Shown here in pieces: positions 47,902 to 57,223 of a DNA stretch of 64,000 nt. The translations under genes were made by a program, and so were the position numbers. Numbering within the stretch: position 1 is the first letter of the stretch; the number at the start of each line of letters is the position of its first letter. The notes under the pieces are model-generated. The model worked only from the letters and a program-made list of their open reading frames with translations. It ran no database searches and was not told where the DNA came from. This DNA is from DASUPK01 sp963800285 (lineage in GTDB: Bacteria > Actinomycetota > Thermoleophilia > Solirubrobacterales > 70-9): positions 62,001-126,000 of the forward strand of contig CAWDAL010000012.1 in NCBI GenBank assembly GCA_963800285.1. The letters run 5' to 3'.

Positions 47902-49821
47902 TCAGCTCCCGGTCTGCTGCGAGATCATCTCGCTGAGCACCGCCGTGACCTCGCGGTCGCCGGTGGCTCGATCGTCCGAGATCACGTGGCTGACCGCATT
48001 GATCAGGGCCAGATGCGTGAAGGCCTGCGGGAAATTGCCCCAGTGGCGGCCGGTCCTGGCGTCGAGCTCCTCGGCGTAGAGGCCGAGGGGACCGGCGATG
48101 GAGAGCAGCTTCTCGCACATCTCCCGGGCCTGCTGCGACTCCCCGATCTCGGACAGGGCCGAGACCAGCCAGAAGGAGCAGATCAGGAAGCTCGCCTCGT
48201 CGCCGTGCAGGCCGTCGTCGGTCTGCTCCACTCGGTAGCGCAGGACCAGCCCGTGCTCGGTCAGCTCCTCCACGATCGCCTTGACCGTGTTGACGACGCG
48301 CTCGTCGTCCGGCGGCAGGAAGCGAACCAGGGGGACCAGCAGGGTGGAGGCGTCGAGGGCGTCGGTGTCGTAGTGCTGGCGGAAGACGCCGCGGTCGGAG
48401 ACGCCCTTCTCGAGGATGTCCTCGCGGATCTGCTTCGAGACCTCGGACCAGCGCGCCAGCCGGTCCTCATCGCCGATCCGGTCGGCGAGGCGGCAGCCGC
48501 GGTCAAGCGCGACCCAGCACATCAGCTTGGAGGAGACGTAGTGCTTGGGCTCTCCGCGCGCCTCCCAGATCCCCTGGTCGGGCTTCTCCCAGGCCGCGAT
48601 CGCCGACTCGACCTGGCGGCAGAGCGCCTCCCAGAGCTCGTGGGGCAGATGATCCTGGACCTTCGAGTGGATGTAGACCGAGTCGAGCAGCGCCCCATAG
48701 ACGTCGTTCTGACGCTGGTCGTAGGCGGCGTTTCCGATTCGGACCGGCTTGGCGCCCTCATAGCCGTCGAGGTGGTCGAGCGTCGTCTCGGTCAGGTTCC
48801 TCTTTCCGTCGATGCCGTACATGATCTGCAGGCCCGGGCGGCCGTCCTGCAGGTTGTCGCGGTAGACGTCCGTCAACCAGCCCATGAAGTCCGTCGCCTC
48901 GTAGTCGAGCGACAGGGTGTGCAGGGCCCAGAGCGTGAAGGTCGCATCGCGGATCCAGGTGAAGCGGTAGTCCCAGTTGCGCTCTCCGCCGGGCGTCTCG
49001 GGCAAGGAGGTCGTGAGAGCGGCGATCAGGGCCCCGGTCGGCGAGTAGGTGAGGCCCTTGAGGACGAGGGCGGAGCGCTGCAGGTAGTCCCGCCAGGGAT
49101 GGTCCGGGAAGCTGCCGCCCTCGAGCCAGCGGCGCCAGTAGTCGATCGTGCGCTGCAGGCGCTGCTCGCACTCCTCGGCCGAGCTCGGTGGTACAGGGGC
49201 CGGCCCCCAGCTGATCGCGCTGAAGCGGACCTCGCCCGCCCTCATCCTGTGGCGGGCGCGCGCGTCGGTGCCGTCCACCCCGATGGGGAGGTCGCCGGTC
49301 AGGATCAGATGGACGTTCTTGTGGGTGACCTCCGCGTCGGTCCCTCCGTCGCCGCGCCGCTGCCAGTCGAGCCGCGTGGCCCCGTAGTCAAAGGCCGGCT
49401 GGCAGATCATCTCGATGTCGACCTCGCCCTGGAGGCACTCGATCTGCCGAACGAGCACGTGCTCGGCCTCGTCGTCCGGGGGCGGGCGGCGGTGCGGCTG
49501 GAAGTCGTTGTCCTGGCGCCAATCCCCGACGGTGAGACCGTCCCGGATGACCACCCAGCCCGAGCCGGTCATCCAGGTCGTCTCGAGGACGTTCGTCCCG
49601 GGGACGTAGCGGCGGCTCACCGGCGCGATCAGCCCCGGCGGCCCCACCCTCCAAAAGCCGGCGCTGCGGTCGAGCAGCGAGCCGAAAACGCTCTCGGAGT
49701 CGAAGCGGGGAAGGCAGAGCCACTCGATCGATCCCTCGGGCGAGACGAGGGCGCCGGTGTGGCAATCGGAGAGGAATCCGTACGAGGAGATGCGCGGGAA
49801 GCGCGACTGGAGCGAGGGCAT
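47902..49821 (-). CDS. Glycoside hydrolase family 15 (glucoamylase/trehalase-like)
   Basis: A 639-residue enzyme. The N-terminal part (ISSYGFLSDCHTGALVSPEG, then SIEWLCLPRFDSESVFGSLL) is the trehalase-like beta domain of actinobacterial GH15. The C-terminal (alpha/alpha)6 part has GGERNWDYRFTWIRDATFTL, KLMCWVALDRGCRLADRIGD and SFLICSFWLVSALSEIGESQ. It lacks a signal peptide, so it probably hydrolyses an intracellular glucan or trehalose; which one is not decided. It starts at ATG 49821, upstream of tRNA-Gln. Confidence 0.9.
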   Translation of the reverse strand: MPSLQSRFPRISSYGFLSDCHTGALVSPEGSIEWLCLPRFDSESVFGSLLDRSAGFWRVGPPGLIAPVSRRYVPGTNVLETTWMTGSGWVVIRDGLTVGDWRQDNDFQPHRRPPPDDEAEHVLVRQIECLQGEVDIEMICQPAFDYGATRLDWQRRGDGGTDAEVTHKNVHLILTGDLPIGVDGTDARARHRMRAGEVRFSAISWGPAPVPPSSAEECEQRLQRTIDYWRRWLEGGSFPDHPWRDYLQRSALVLKGLTYSPTGALIAALTTSLPETPGGERNWDYRFTWIRDATFTLWALHTLSLDYEATDFMGWLTDVYRDNLQDGRPGLQIMYGIDGKRNLTETTLDHLDGYEGAKPVRIGNAAYDQRQNDVYGALLDSVYIHSKVQDHLPHELWEALCRQVESAIAAWEKPDQGIWEARGEPKHYVSSKLMCWVALDRGCRLADRIGDEDRLARWSEVSKQIREDILEKGVSDRGVFRQHYDTDALDASTLLVPLVRFLPPDDERVVNTVKAIVEELTEHGLVLRYRVEQTDDGLHGDEASFLICSFWLVSALSEIGESQQAREMCEKLLSIAGPLGLYAEELDARTGRHWGNFPQAFTHLALINAVSHVISDDRATGDREVTAVLSEMISQQTGS

Positions 49822-49874
49822 GCGCCCCCCAGACTATTTGGCGAGGGCGACCGGTCCCGCGCGGATCGACGCAA

Positions 49875-49947
49875 TTCCGGGGGGAGGAGTCGAACCCCCT
49901 CTTCCTGGACCAAAACCAGGCGTGCTCGCCAAGTACACCACCCCGGA
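49875..49947 (-). tRNA. tRNA-Gln (anticodon TTG)
   Basis: The minus strand folds as a complete 73-base cloverleaf: acceptor TCCGGGG/CCCCGGA, a D arm, anticodon stem CCTGG/CCAGG with loop TTTTGGT (anticodon TTG), a five-base variable loop and T arm GGGGG-TTCGACT-CCTCC with one G-T pair. CCA is not encoded. It lies in the 302-bp gap between the GH15 gene and glxA. Confidence 0.92.
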
Positions 49948-50014
49948 ACGCTGGCTCCAGTCTAGGTCCGGGGCCCTGAGGAAGGCGGATGTGGAGATCC
50001 GGGAGACCGTGCGG

Positions 50015-50110
50015 ATTGGGTGTTGCCTGACAACCGCTGATCCGCACGGTTCGCACGCCTGATGGCAGAAATCGTCCGACATTGGGCATTGCAGACAGTC
50101 GCCGATCAGG
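50015..50110. promoter_or_regulatory. Imperfect direct repeats upstream of GlxA gene
   Basis: ATTGGG-TGTTGCCTGACAACCG (from 50015) and ATTGGG-CATTGCAGACAGTCG (from 50081) share the pattern ATTGGG-N2-TTGC-N-GACA, then CGC-x-GATC. They are 66 bases apart upstream of the AraC-type gene. They may be binding sites of GlxA itself. Confidence 0.4.
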
Positions 50111-50123
50111 CCATGATTTCGGC

Positions 50124-51125
50124 GTGGCTTCAGCCAGCGCGCCTCGACGGGTGGTCATCCTCGCCTTCCCCGGCGTGCAGCCGCTCGACGTGATCGGGCC
50201 GGCGGAGGTATTCGCCGGCGCCGACGCCATCGCGGGCGGTGGCGAGTACACAGTCGAGGTCGTCGCCAAGGAGCCTGACCCGATCGTGGTTCGCGGCAGT
50301 GGCTACTCCCTGGTCCCGAAGAACACGATCGCTCGCTGCCGCGGCCGGATCGACACCCTCGTGGTCGCAGGGGGAATGGGCGTCCGGGCCGCCGAGAACG
50401 ACAAGGACTTGATCCGCTGGATCCGCAGTGCAGCGCGTCGATCCCGCCGCGTCACATCGGTCTGCTCAGGCTCGTTCCTGCTGGCGCGAGCGGGGCTCCT
50501 CGAGGGCCGCACCGTCACGACCCACTGGGCGTCCACCGCGGAGCTGGCCCGGCGTCACCCCGAGCTGGACGTTGACCCGAAGCCGATCTTCGTCCGGGAC
50601 GGGAACGTCTGGACCTCCGCCGGCGTGACGTCCGGCATGGACCTCTCCTTGGCGCTGGTGGAAGAGGACCTCGGCCGCGAGATCGCTGTGGAGATCGCCC
50701 GCTGGTTGGTGCTGTTCCTCCAGCGTCCCGGCGGCCAGGCCCAGTTCAGCTCACATCTCCGCACTCAGCTCGCCGAGCGCCGTCCGCTCCGCGAGCTTCA
50801 GTCGTGGATCGCCGACAACCTCGACGCCGACCTGCGCGTCGAGGCGCTCGCGGAGCGTGCCGCGATGAGCCCGCGCAACTTCGCCCGCTTCTTCCGCCGC
50901 GAGACCGGCATGACGCCGGCGGCCTACGTCGAGGTCCTTCGCGTGGAGCGGGCGCGGCAGCTGCTCGAGGAGAGCGGCGATCCGGTCGATCTCGTCTCGG
51001 CGCGGTGCGGCTTCGGCACCCCCGAGACGATGCGCCGCGCCTTCTCCCGCCGGGTCGGCGTCGCCCCGGCCGCCTACCGCGCCCGCTTTCGCACGATCAA
51101 CGACCCGCTGCCCGCGCGGACCTGA
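50124..51125 (+). CDS. GlxA-family regulator: DJ-1/PfpI domain plus AraC helix-turn-helix
   Basis: About 333 residues. The N-terminal part is DJ-1/PfpI-like with FPGVQPLDVIGPAEVFAGAD and the nucleophile region SVCSGSFLLARAGLLEGRTV. The C-terminal part has two AraC HTH units (LRVEALAERAAMSPRNFARF; then DPVDLVSARCGFGTPETMRR). GlxA-type proteins activate genes for degradation of small nitrogen compounds, or sense unknown metabolites. I chose GTG 50124; ATG 50082 would add a non-conserved lead. A DJ-1 gene follows 12 bases later. Confidence 0.88.
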   Translation: MASASAPRRVVILAFPGVQPLDVIGPAEVFAGADAIAGGGEYTVEVVAKEPDPIVVRGSGYSLVPKNTIARCRGRIDTLVVAGGMGVRAAENDKDLIRWIRSAARRSRRVTSVCSGSFLLARAGLLEGRTVTTHWASTAELARRHPELDVDPKPIFVRDGNVWTSAGVTSGMDLSLALVEEDLGREIAVEIARWLVLFLQRPGGQAQFSSHLRTQLAERRPLRELQSWIADNLDADLRVEALAERAAMSPRNFARFFRRETGMTPAAYVEVLRVERARQLLEESGDPVDLVSARCGFGTPETMRRAFSRRVGVAPAAYRARFRTINDPLPART

Positions 51126-51137
51126 GAGGAGAACCCG

Positions 51138-51788
51138 ATGCAAGTCGCCTACCTGCTCTACGACCGCTTCACCGCCCTCGACATCACCGGCCCGCACGAC
51201 GTCTTCAACTCGGTGCCGGGCAACGAGGCCATCTTCGTCGCCGAGGAGGCCGGCCCGGTCCGCAACGAGTCGGACACGCTCTCGCTGGTGGCCGACGCGC
51301 CGCTCGACGAGGTGAGGGGCCCCGACATCGTCGTCGTGCCGGGAGGCTTCGGCAACCGGATGCTGCTCGAGCACGAGCCGCTGCACGAGTGGATCCGCGG
51401 CGTGCACGAGACCAGCACCTGGACGACCTCGGTGTGCACCGGGTCGCTGCTGCTGGCGGCCGCGGGCCTGCTGGATGGCGCCCCCGCCACCACCCACTGG
51501 CTCGCGCGGAACCGGCTCGCCGAGCTGGGAGCCAAGCCAGTCCCGGACCGGGTCGTCGAGCACGGCAAGGTCGTCACCGCCGCGGGGGTCTCCTCGGGGA
51601 TCGACATGGCCCTCCACCTCGTCAAGAGGATCAACGGCCCGGAGGTCGCGCAGGCGGTGCAGCTCGGCATCGAGTACGACCCCCAGCCGCCGCTCGACGC
51701 GGGATCCCCGGAGAAGGCCCCGGCCGAGATCGTCGAGTTGGTCACCGCCGTCTTCGAGGCGCGGGAGGCGGAATCTCCCGGCCGCTGA
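51138..51788 (+). CDS. DJ-1/PfpI-family protein
   Basis: A 216-residue DJ-1/PfpI-like protein: YLLYDRFTALDITGPHDVFN, VVPGGFGNRMLLEHEPLHEW, then TSVCTGSLLLAAAGLLDGAP with the nucleophilic Cys. It follows glxA by 12 bases and is close to its N-terminal domain in sequence, so the pair probably shares origin and regulation. Members may be isonitrile hydratases or other small-molecule lyases. RBS GAGAGGAGAA precedes ATG 51138. Confidence 0.88.
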   Translation: MQVAYLLYDRFTALDITGPHDVFNSVPGNEAIFVAEEAGPVRNESDTLSLVADAPLDEVRGPDIVVVPGGFGNRMLLEHEPLHEWIRGVHETSTWTTSVCTGSLLLAAAGLLDGAPATTHWLARNRLAELGAKPVPDRVVEHGKVVTAAGVSSGIDMALHLVKRINGPEVAQAVQLGIEYDPQPPLDAGSPEKAPAEIVELVTAVFEAREAESPGR

Positions 51789-51852
51789 GCGCTGACGCCC
51801 AGCGGGATGCCCGCAACCGTGCCGGTGGGCCCGCTGCAACTACGATTCCGCT

Positions 51853-53253
51853 GTGAATCCCCCGGCCGTTACGGCCCTGATCATGGCCGCTGGGCAGGGC
51901 ACGCGGATGCGCTCGGCCGTGCCCAAGGTCCTGCACGAGGTCTGCGGGCGACCGATGATCGCCTGGCCCGTCCTCGCCGCGCGGGAGGCGGGCGCCGGCC
52001 GGGTCTGCGTGATCGCCTCGCCCGAGCACGATCTCTCCACGGTCCTGCCCGAGGGGACGGAGACCATCATGCAGCCGGTGGCCGACGGCACGGGCGGGGC
52101 GCTCCGCGCCGCCGGCGACGTCGTCCGCGACTCGGACACCGTCCTGGTCCTCTCCGGCGACACCCCTCTGCTCGGCGCCGGGGAGATCGCGGGTCTGCTG
52201 GAGGCGCACACGGAGGCCGGCGCCGCCGCGACGATCATGACCGCAGAGCTCGAGGACCCGGGGACCTTCGGCCGGGTGATCCGCACCGTCGACGGAGAGG
52301 TCCAGAAGATCGTCGAGGCGAAGAAGCCCGGCGACGCCTCGCCCGAGGAGCTGGAGGTGAGGGAGGTCAATGCCGGCACCTACGCGTTCGCGGGCAAGGA
52401 GCTCGCCGAGGCACTGGACGGGCTCACCAACGACAACGCCCAGGGCGAGTACTACCTCCCGGACGTGCTGCCGTTGATCAGCGAAGCGGGCGGCAAGGTG
52501 ATTGCCCACCTGGTCGGAGACCCCGCCGTCAACCTGGGGGTCAACGACCGCGCCGACCTCGCCCGGGTCTCTGAGGAGGCGCGCCGGCGGATCAACCTGG
52601 CCCACATGCGCGCCGGGGTGACCATCGAGGACCCCGGCTCCACCTGGATCGACGCCGACGTCCGGATCGACCCCGACACGACCATCCTGCCCGGCACTTC
52701 CTTACGAGGGACCACCGCGATCGGATCGGGCAGCGTGATCGGCCCGCTCAGTACGCTGATCGATTCACGCGTGGGCGATCGGGTCACGGTGATCCAGTCC
52801 TACCTGACGAAATGCGAGGTATCCGATGAGGCCAAGGTTGGCCCCTTCACCTACCTGCGGCCGGCCGCCCGCATCGGCGAGGGGGCGAAGGCGGGGACCT
52901 TCGTCGAGATCAAGAACTCGGAGATCGGCCCGGGCGCGAAGGTGCCCCACCTCTCCTACATCGGCGACGCCGAGGTGGGAGAGGGGACCAACCTCGGGGC
53001 CAGCACCGTCACCGCGAACTACGACGGGCGGAACAAAAACCCCACAAAGATCGGAAAAAACGTGCACACCGGCGTGGACACGACCTTCGTCCCCCCTGTC
53101 GAGATCGGCGACGACGCATACACTGGGGCCGGGTCGGTCATCACGGAGGATGTGCCGCCCGGAGCTTTGGGAATCTCGAGGGCAGACCAGAAGAACGTCG
53201 AGGGCTACGCGGCGAAGAAGGACAAGGAATCGAGCGAGGGAGAAGACTCGTGA
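51853..53253 (+). CDS. glmU: Bifunctional GlmU (N-acetylglucosamine-1-P uridyltransferase/glucosamine-1-P acetyltransferase)
   Basis: A 466-residue enzyme. The uridyltransferase domain opens LIMAAGQGTRMRSAVPKVLH and includes QPVADGTGGALRAA and EYYLPDVLPLI. The left-handed beta-helix starts at about residue 250 with hexapeptide repeats such as IGSGSVIGPLSTLI and VGPFTYLRPAARIGEGAKAG. NYDGRNKNPTKIGKNVHTGV is a conserved acetyltransferase region. It makes UDP-GlcNAc for peptidoglycan. It starts at GTG 51853 and overlaps prs by 4 bases, as in many Gram-positives. Confidence 0.96.
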   Translation: MNPPAVTALIMAAGQGTRMRSAVPKVLHEVCGRPMIAWPVLAAREAGAGRVCVIASPEHDLSTVLPEGTETIMQPVADGTGGALRAAGDVVRDSDTVLVLSGDTPLLGAGEIAGLLEAHTEAGAAATIMTAELEDPGTFGRVIRTVDGEVQKIVEAKKPGDASPEELEVREVNAGTYAFAGKELAEALDGLTNDNAQGEYYLPDVLPLISEAGGKVIAHLVGDPAVNLGVNDRADLARVSEEARRRINLAHMRAGVTIEDPGSTWIDADVRIDPDTTILPGTSLRGTTAIGSGSVIGPLSTLIDSRVGDRVTVIQSYLTKCEVSDEAKVGPFTYLRPAARIGEGAKAGTFVEIKNSEIGPGAKVPHLSYIGDAEVGEGTNLGASTVTANYDGRNKNPTKIGKNVHTGVDTTFVPPVEIGDDAYTGAGSVITEDVPPGALGISRADQKNVEGYAAKKDKESSEGEDS

Positions 53254-54278
53254 GCACCATCGAGCAGCCTCAGCCGATGTCGGAGATCGTCCAGGACTAC
53301 CGCAAGCGCCTGATGGTCTTCGGCGGCCGCGCCTCCGGAGAGCTCGCCTCGAACATCGGCCGCAACCTCCAGGTCGACCTCGGCGACGTCACCCTGAAGA
53401 CCTTCTCCAACGGCGAGGTCTACTGCCGCTACGAGGAGTCGATTCGCGGCGCCGACGTCTTCATCGTCCAGTCGACCGCCGCCAACGAGATCGAGGGCAT
53501 GACCCCCAACGACGCGCTGATGGAGCTGCTGGCGATGATCGACGCGGCCCAGGGCGCCTCGGCTCACCGGATCATCGCCGTGATGCCCTGGTACGGGTAC
53601 GCGCGCCAGGACAAGAAGTCGGCCCCGCGCGAGCCGATCTCCGCCCGGATCGTGGCCAAGTGCCTCGAGGGCGTCGGCGTCGACCGGGTGCTCACCATGG
53701 ACCTCCACGCCGGCCAGGTCCAGGGCTTCTTCCACGTTCCCCTGGACCACATGACTGCGATGCCGATGCTGGCGCAGTACGTCGCCGACATGGGCTTCGA
53801 CGAGGAGCTGGTGATCGTCTCCCCGGACGCCGGCCGCGTCAAGACGGCGCGCAACTTCGCCCGCAAGATCGGCACGCATTGGGCGGTGATGGAGAAGGAG
53901 CGGCCCGCTCAGCAGGTCGCCGAGATCGGCTACGTCGTCGGTGAGGTGAAGGACAAGACGGCCGTCCTCGTCGACGACATGATCGACACGGCCGGGACGC
54001 TCACGGCCGCCGCCCAGACCGTCCTCGACGAGGGCGCCAGGCGCGTCCTGGCCGTCGCCACCCACGGCGTCTTCTCTGGCCCCGCCTACGAGCGTCTGGC
54101 ACAGGAGAACTCGGGCATCGAGCGAATCGTCGTCACCGACACGATGCCCCAGCGCCCCGGCGCTCCGGACAACATCACCGTGATCTCGGCCGCGCAGACG
54201 CTGGCCGACTCGATGCGCCGCATCTTCACCGACGACTCGGTCTCCGAGATCTTCGCGGGCGAGAACCAGCTCTTCTAG
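53250..54278 (+). CDS. prs: Ribose-phosphate pyrophosphokinase
   Basis: A 342-residue enzyme with LMVFGGRASGELASNIGRNL, FSNGEVYCRYEESIRGADVF, the flexible loop PWYGYARQDKKSAPREPIS, the dimer segment MDLHAGQVQGFFHVPLDHM and the PRPP-binding AVLVDDMIDTAGTLTAAA. It makes PRPP for nucleotide, His and Trp synthesis. It starts at GTG 53250, inside the glmU stop, so the pair is translationally coupled. Confidence 0.96.
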   Translation: MSTIEQPQPMSEIVQDYRKRLMVFGGRASGELASNIGRNLQVDLGDVTLKTFSNGEVYCRYEESIRGADVFIVQSTAANEIEGMTPNDALMELLAMIDAAQGASAHRIIAVMPWYGYARQDKKSAPREPISARIVAKCLEGVGVDRVLTMDLHAGQVQGFFHVPLDHMTAMPMLAQYVADMGFDEELVIVSPDAGRVKTARNFARKIGTHWAVMEKERPAQQVAEIGYVVGEVKDKTAVLVDDMIDTAGTLTAAAQTVLDEGARRVLAVATHGVFSGPAYERLAQENSGIERIVVTDTMPQRPGAPDNITVISAAQTLADSMRRIFTDDSVSEIFAGENQLF

Positions 54279-54281
54279 TTT

Positions 54282-54680
54282 CTATGCGCCCGGGCCGCCG
54301 AGGCCCGAGACCCTCCACTCGCCGCCCTCGCGGGTCAGCTGGAGTTCGATCGGCGCGATTGCGTTCGCGATGCTGCCGCCGACTCGCGCCTGGATCGTGG
54401 CCGTGGCCCGGTTGCCGTGCTCCCTGACGGCGACGACCGACAGGTCCGAGGCGGTGCCGGAGGTCTGCTCCCGGACGAACGCGACGCAGTTGGACGTCTT
54501 CAGCGACTCGACGAGCTGGTCGCTGTAGAGCTCGCAGACCGTGGCGGCGTCGCCCTGATTCCTGGCATCTACGTAGGCATGTGCGACCTCGCTGGCGCTC
54601 TGCGGGCCGCTGTTTCCACCACCGCCGCATCCGGCGATCAGGGCCGCGGCCACGACTCCGGCGATCCAGACGCGCCTCAT
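54282..54680 (-). CDS. Small lipoprotein, possible NTF2-like/DUF4878 fold
   Basis: A 132-residue protein with a lipobox (VAAALIAGCGGGG, Cys18), so it is probably lipidated and exported. The mature part (ASEVAHAYVDARNQGDAATV, CELYSDQLVESLK, ending IELQLTREGGEWRVSGLGG) fits the NTF2-like cone of DUF4878-type lipoproteins. Function is unknown. It is convergent with prs, 3 bases after its stop. Confidence 0.8.
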   Translation of the reverse strand: MRRVWIAGVVAAALIAGCGGGGNSGPQSASEVAHAYVDARNQGDAATVCELYSDQLVESLKTSNCVAFVREQTSGTASDLSVVAVREHGNRATATIQARVGGSIANAIAPIELQLTREGGEWRVSGLGGPGA

Positions 54681-54813
54681 CGCCCAGAGTCAATCATCCG
54701 GATGGAACGTCGTGTGCTCGTTCGGGACGTTCGCCGGGACATGGCGCCGGGGGTGATCCGGCCCAGCCATGTTCGGTGACACCTTTCCGGAAGGGGCACT
54801 AGTGTCCTCCGCC

Positions 54814-55626
54814 ATGCCTTCCAAGCCCAAGGAAGAGAAGAAAGACAAGAAGGAGGCGCCCGAGGAAGGGCCGGAGCAGGGCCTCGACCAGCTCCCCGAG
54901 TACCGCCGGATCGGTCACAAGGGGGCCGACGCGATCGTCGCCGGCAACACTCCCGAGAGCTTCGACGCGGCCGTCGAGCACGGCGTCGACATGATCGAGC
55001 TCGACATCCTCAGGGAGCAGGAGGGCCGGCTGATCGTCGCCCATGACTTCGACGAGGCACTGCGCCGCCGCCCCATGGAAATCACCGAGGCGCTCGACCT
55101 GTTCCTGGAACCGCCTCTCGACAAGGTCGAGATCGACTGTGACCTGAAGCTGGCGGGCCGCGAGGCGGAGCTCGCCGGAGCGCTGGCCGGCCGTGGCCTG
55201 CTGGACCGCGCCATGGTCTCCACGCAGGAGATCGACAGCCTGCGCAAGCTGCGCCAGCTCGAGCCTGGTCTGCGCCTGGGCTGGACCTATCCGAAGACCA
55301 AGCGCGACTGGACCCAGTACGGCTGGGCTCAGCCGGCGCTGCGGGCCGGCCTATCGGCCCTGCGGCGCCGCTATCCGAGCACTCTGGCCAAGCAGGCGCC
55401 GGACCTGCAGGTGAACGCGGTCTGGGTCTACCACCCGATCATCACCCCGAAGGCGGTCGACGTCGCCCACGACCTCTGCCTCGAGCTGATCGCCTGGACC
55501 GTCGACGACCCCGCGCGCATGCGGGAGCTGCTCGCGATGGGGGTGGACGGGATCTGCTCGAACGACCCGAGGCTGTTCGAGGTCGCCGAGGGCAAGCCGC
55601 ACCCGGCTCTGGAGGAGAAGGACTAG
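54814..55626 (+). CDS. Glycerophosphodiester phosphodiesterase
   Basis: A protein of about 270 residues. A Lys/Glu-rich N-terminal stretch (KPKEEKKDKKEAPEEGPEQ) precedes the GDPD TIM-barrel: YRRIGHKGADAIVAGNTPES, DMIELDILREQEGRLIVAHD (catalytic Glu-x-Asp), and a late LELIAWTVDDPARMRELLAM then GVDGICSNDP. It hydrolyses glycerophosphodiesters to glycerol-3-phosphate and alcohol. No signal peptide is visible. I chose ATG 54814. Its end overlaps the convergent UbiB gene by 4 bases. Confidence 0.88.
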   Translation: MPSKPKEEKKDKKEAPEEGPEQGLDQLPEYRRIGHKGADAIVAGNTPESFDAAVEHGVDMIELDILREQEGRLIVAHDFDEALRRRPMEITEALDLFLEPPLDKVEIDCDLKLAGREAELAGALAGRGLLDRAMVSTQEIDSLRKLRQLEPGLRLGWTYPKTKRDWTQYGWAQPALRAGLSALRRRYPSTLAKQAPDLQVNAVWVYHPIITPKAVDVAHDLCLELIAWTVDDPARMRELLAMGVDGICSNDPRLFEVAEGKPHPALEEKD

Positions 55627-57152
55627 GCCCGCGTCGGGGAGACCGGCGTCTGGGTGATGCCGCGGCCCTCGAAGTAGCGCCACTCCGCCTCACCGAGCAC
55701 CGTCGACGGTGGGTCCGCGTACACCCACTCGCGCATGATCCGGTGCCAGTTGGCCGTCGCGCGCAGCTGAGCCAGGACCGCGAGGAGCCCGGTCTCCATC
55801 CGGCGGCCCATCAGCTCGTCGGCCGGCAAGCTCTCCTTGCGGACCAGGTCGAAGAAGTCCGAGCGGGGGTCGGAGGTGACCTCGATCATCTTCATCACCC
55901 GCTTCGGCGTGATCTGGACCTCGCCATCGGTGAGATACCAGCCGCCGACCATCTTCACGTGCTCCATCAGGCGCTCGGCGTCGACGCGCGTGGGGTCGGT
56001 GACGAAACCCAGGTCGTGCAGCGCCTCCCGCAGTGCCTCCGGGTCATCGCGCCCCGTCGCATCGACCGCCCGCTGCTCCAGCTGGATCTGCCGGGTGGAG
56101 ACGCGCTTGGTCATCCCGAAGTCCAGGAAGGCGACGCGGCCGTCCTCCATCAACAGGTAGTTGCCCGGATGGGTGTCGGCGTTGAAGTGCTGCAGGTGGT
56201 AGATCGAGCCGAAGCAGAAGCGGAACACGATCTCACCGAAGATGTCGCGCTCGTCCTGCTCCAGCCCCTTGACGTCGTCGAAGCCGCGCCCCTCCACGTA
56301 GTCCGAGACCAGGACGCGCCGCCGCGAGAACCGCGAGTGGACCTTCGGGACGAAGATGAACGGGTGACCGTCGTAGGCGCGGGCGAAGGTGCGCTGGTTC
56401 TGCGCCTCGAACTCGTAGTCGAGTTCCTCGAGGACCCGCTCGCGGAGCTCCGAGGCGACCGCCTTGGCGTCGAGTCCGGGGGCGAGGACCCTGGCGAGCC
56501 GCACGAGCATCCCCGCGTTGGCGACGTCCGACTCGAGGGCGTCGGCGATGCCGGGGTACTGGATCTTGACCGCGACCGGGGTGCCGTCGTGGAGCGTCGC
56601 GCGGTGGACCTGCCCGATCGACGCCGCCGCGAAGGCCTCCTGCTCGATCGAAGCGAAGACCCTCTCGGGTTGCTCGTCGTACTCCTCCTCGAGGACGGTG
56701 CGCACCTGATCCCAGGGCATCGCGGGCGCGTGCGTGCGGAGCTTGGCGAGCTGTGCCTGGTAGATCTCGCGGTACTCCGGGGGAAGGAGGTCGACGTCGA
56801 TGAAGGAGGCCATCTGGCCGATCTTCATTGCGGCGCCCTTCATCTCGCCGAGGACCGAGGCCATCTTCAAGGCCGTTTCGATGTGACGGGTTTCGAGCCG
56901 CTCCTGGGCCTTCTCATCCGAGCGGACCACGTTCGCCGCGGTGGTGCCGGCGTAGCGGGTGGCCTGGCGGCCGATCGCTGTGCCGAGCTTCGCGGAGCGT
57001 CCGATCCGCGTCTGCGGGATCTTTCTCTCCTGCTCCTCCGGCTCGGGAGGCTTGGAGCGCGGCCGGTTGCTGAGGTCGGCGCGCAGGACCTCTACGGCCC
57101 AGTTCTGGCTCTGGCCCTCGTTCGCTCGATCAGCTTCTCGGTCGCTGCCCAT
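55623..57152 (-). CDS. ABC1/UbiB-family atypical kinase (AarF)
   Basis: A 509-residue protein with the UbiB motif set: LGEMKGAAMKIGQMASFID (the KxGQ helix), AAASIGQVHRATLHDGTPVA (Ala-rich loop), VAVKIQYPGI, VLEELDYEFEAQNQRTFARA, FNADTHPGNYLLMEDGRVAF (catalytic DxHxGN) and LDFGMTKRVS (DFG). ABC1 proteins support isoprenoid quinone synthesis and bind ATP/ADP. It has no clear membrane helix. It starts at ATG 57152, divergent from rplY. Confidence 0.93.
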   Translation of the reverse strand: MGSDREADRANEGQSQNWAVEVLRADLSNRPRSKPPEPEEQERKIPQTRIGRSAKLGTAIGRQATRYAGTTAANVVRSDEKAQERLETRHIETALKMASVLGEMKGAAMKIGQMASFIDVDLLPPEYREIYQAQLAKLRTHAPAMPWDQVRTVLEEEYDEQPERVFASIEQEAFAAASIGQVHRATLHDGTPVAVKIQYPGIADALESDVANAGMLVRLARVLAPGLDAKAVASELRERVLEELDYEFEAQNQRTFARAYDGHPFIFVPKVHSRFSRRRVLVSDYVEGRGFDDVKGLEQDERDIFGEIVFRFCFGSIYHLQHFNADTHPGNYLLMEDGRVAFLDFGMTKRVSTRQIQLEQRAVDATGRDDPEALREALHDLGFVTDPTRVDAERLMEHVKMVGGWYLTDGEVQITPKRVMKMIEVTSDPRSDFFDLVRKESLPADELMGRRMETGLLAVLAQLRATANWHRIMREWVYADPPSTVLGEAEWRYFEGRGITQTPVSPTRA

Positions 57153-57223
57153 GGTCTCCCATCATTTTCTATCCTGGCGCCCGAGCGTAGCCTGCCCGCC
57201 GCCTGGGCCGGGTGACGATGTAA

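Noticed and set aside
49757..50082. Short open frames across the tRNA-Gln locus
   Set aside because: They cover the tRNA and have no ribosome site.
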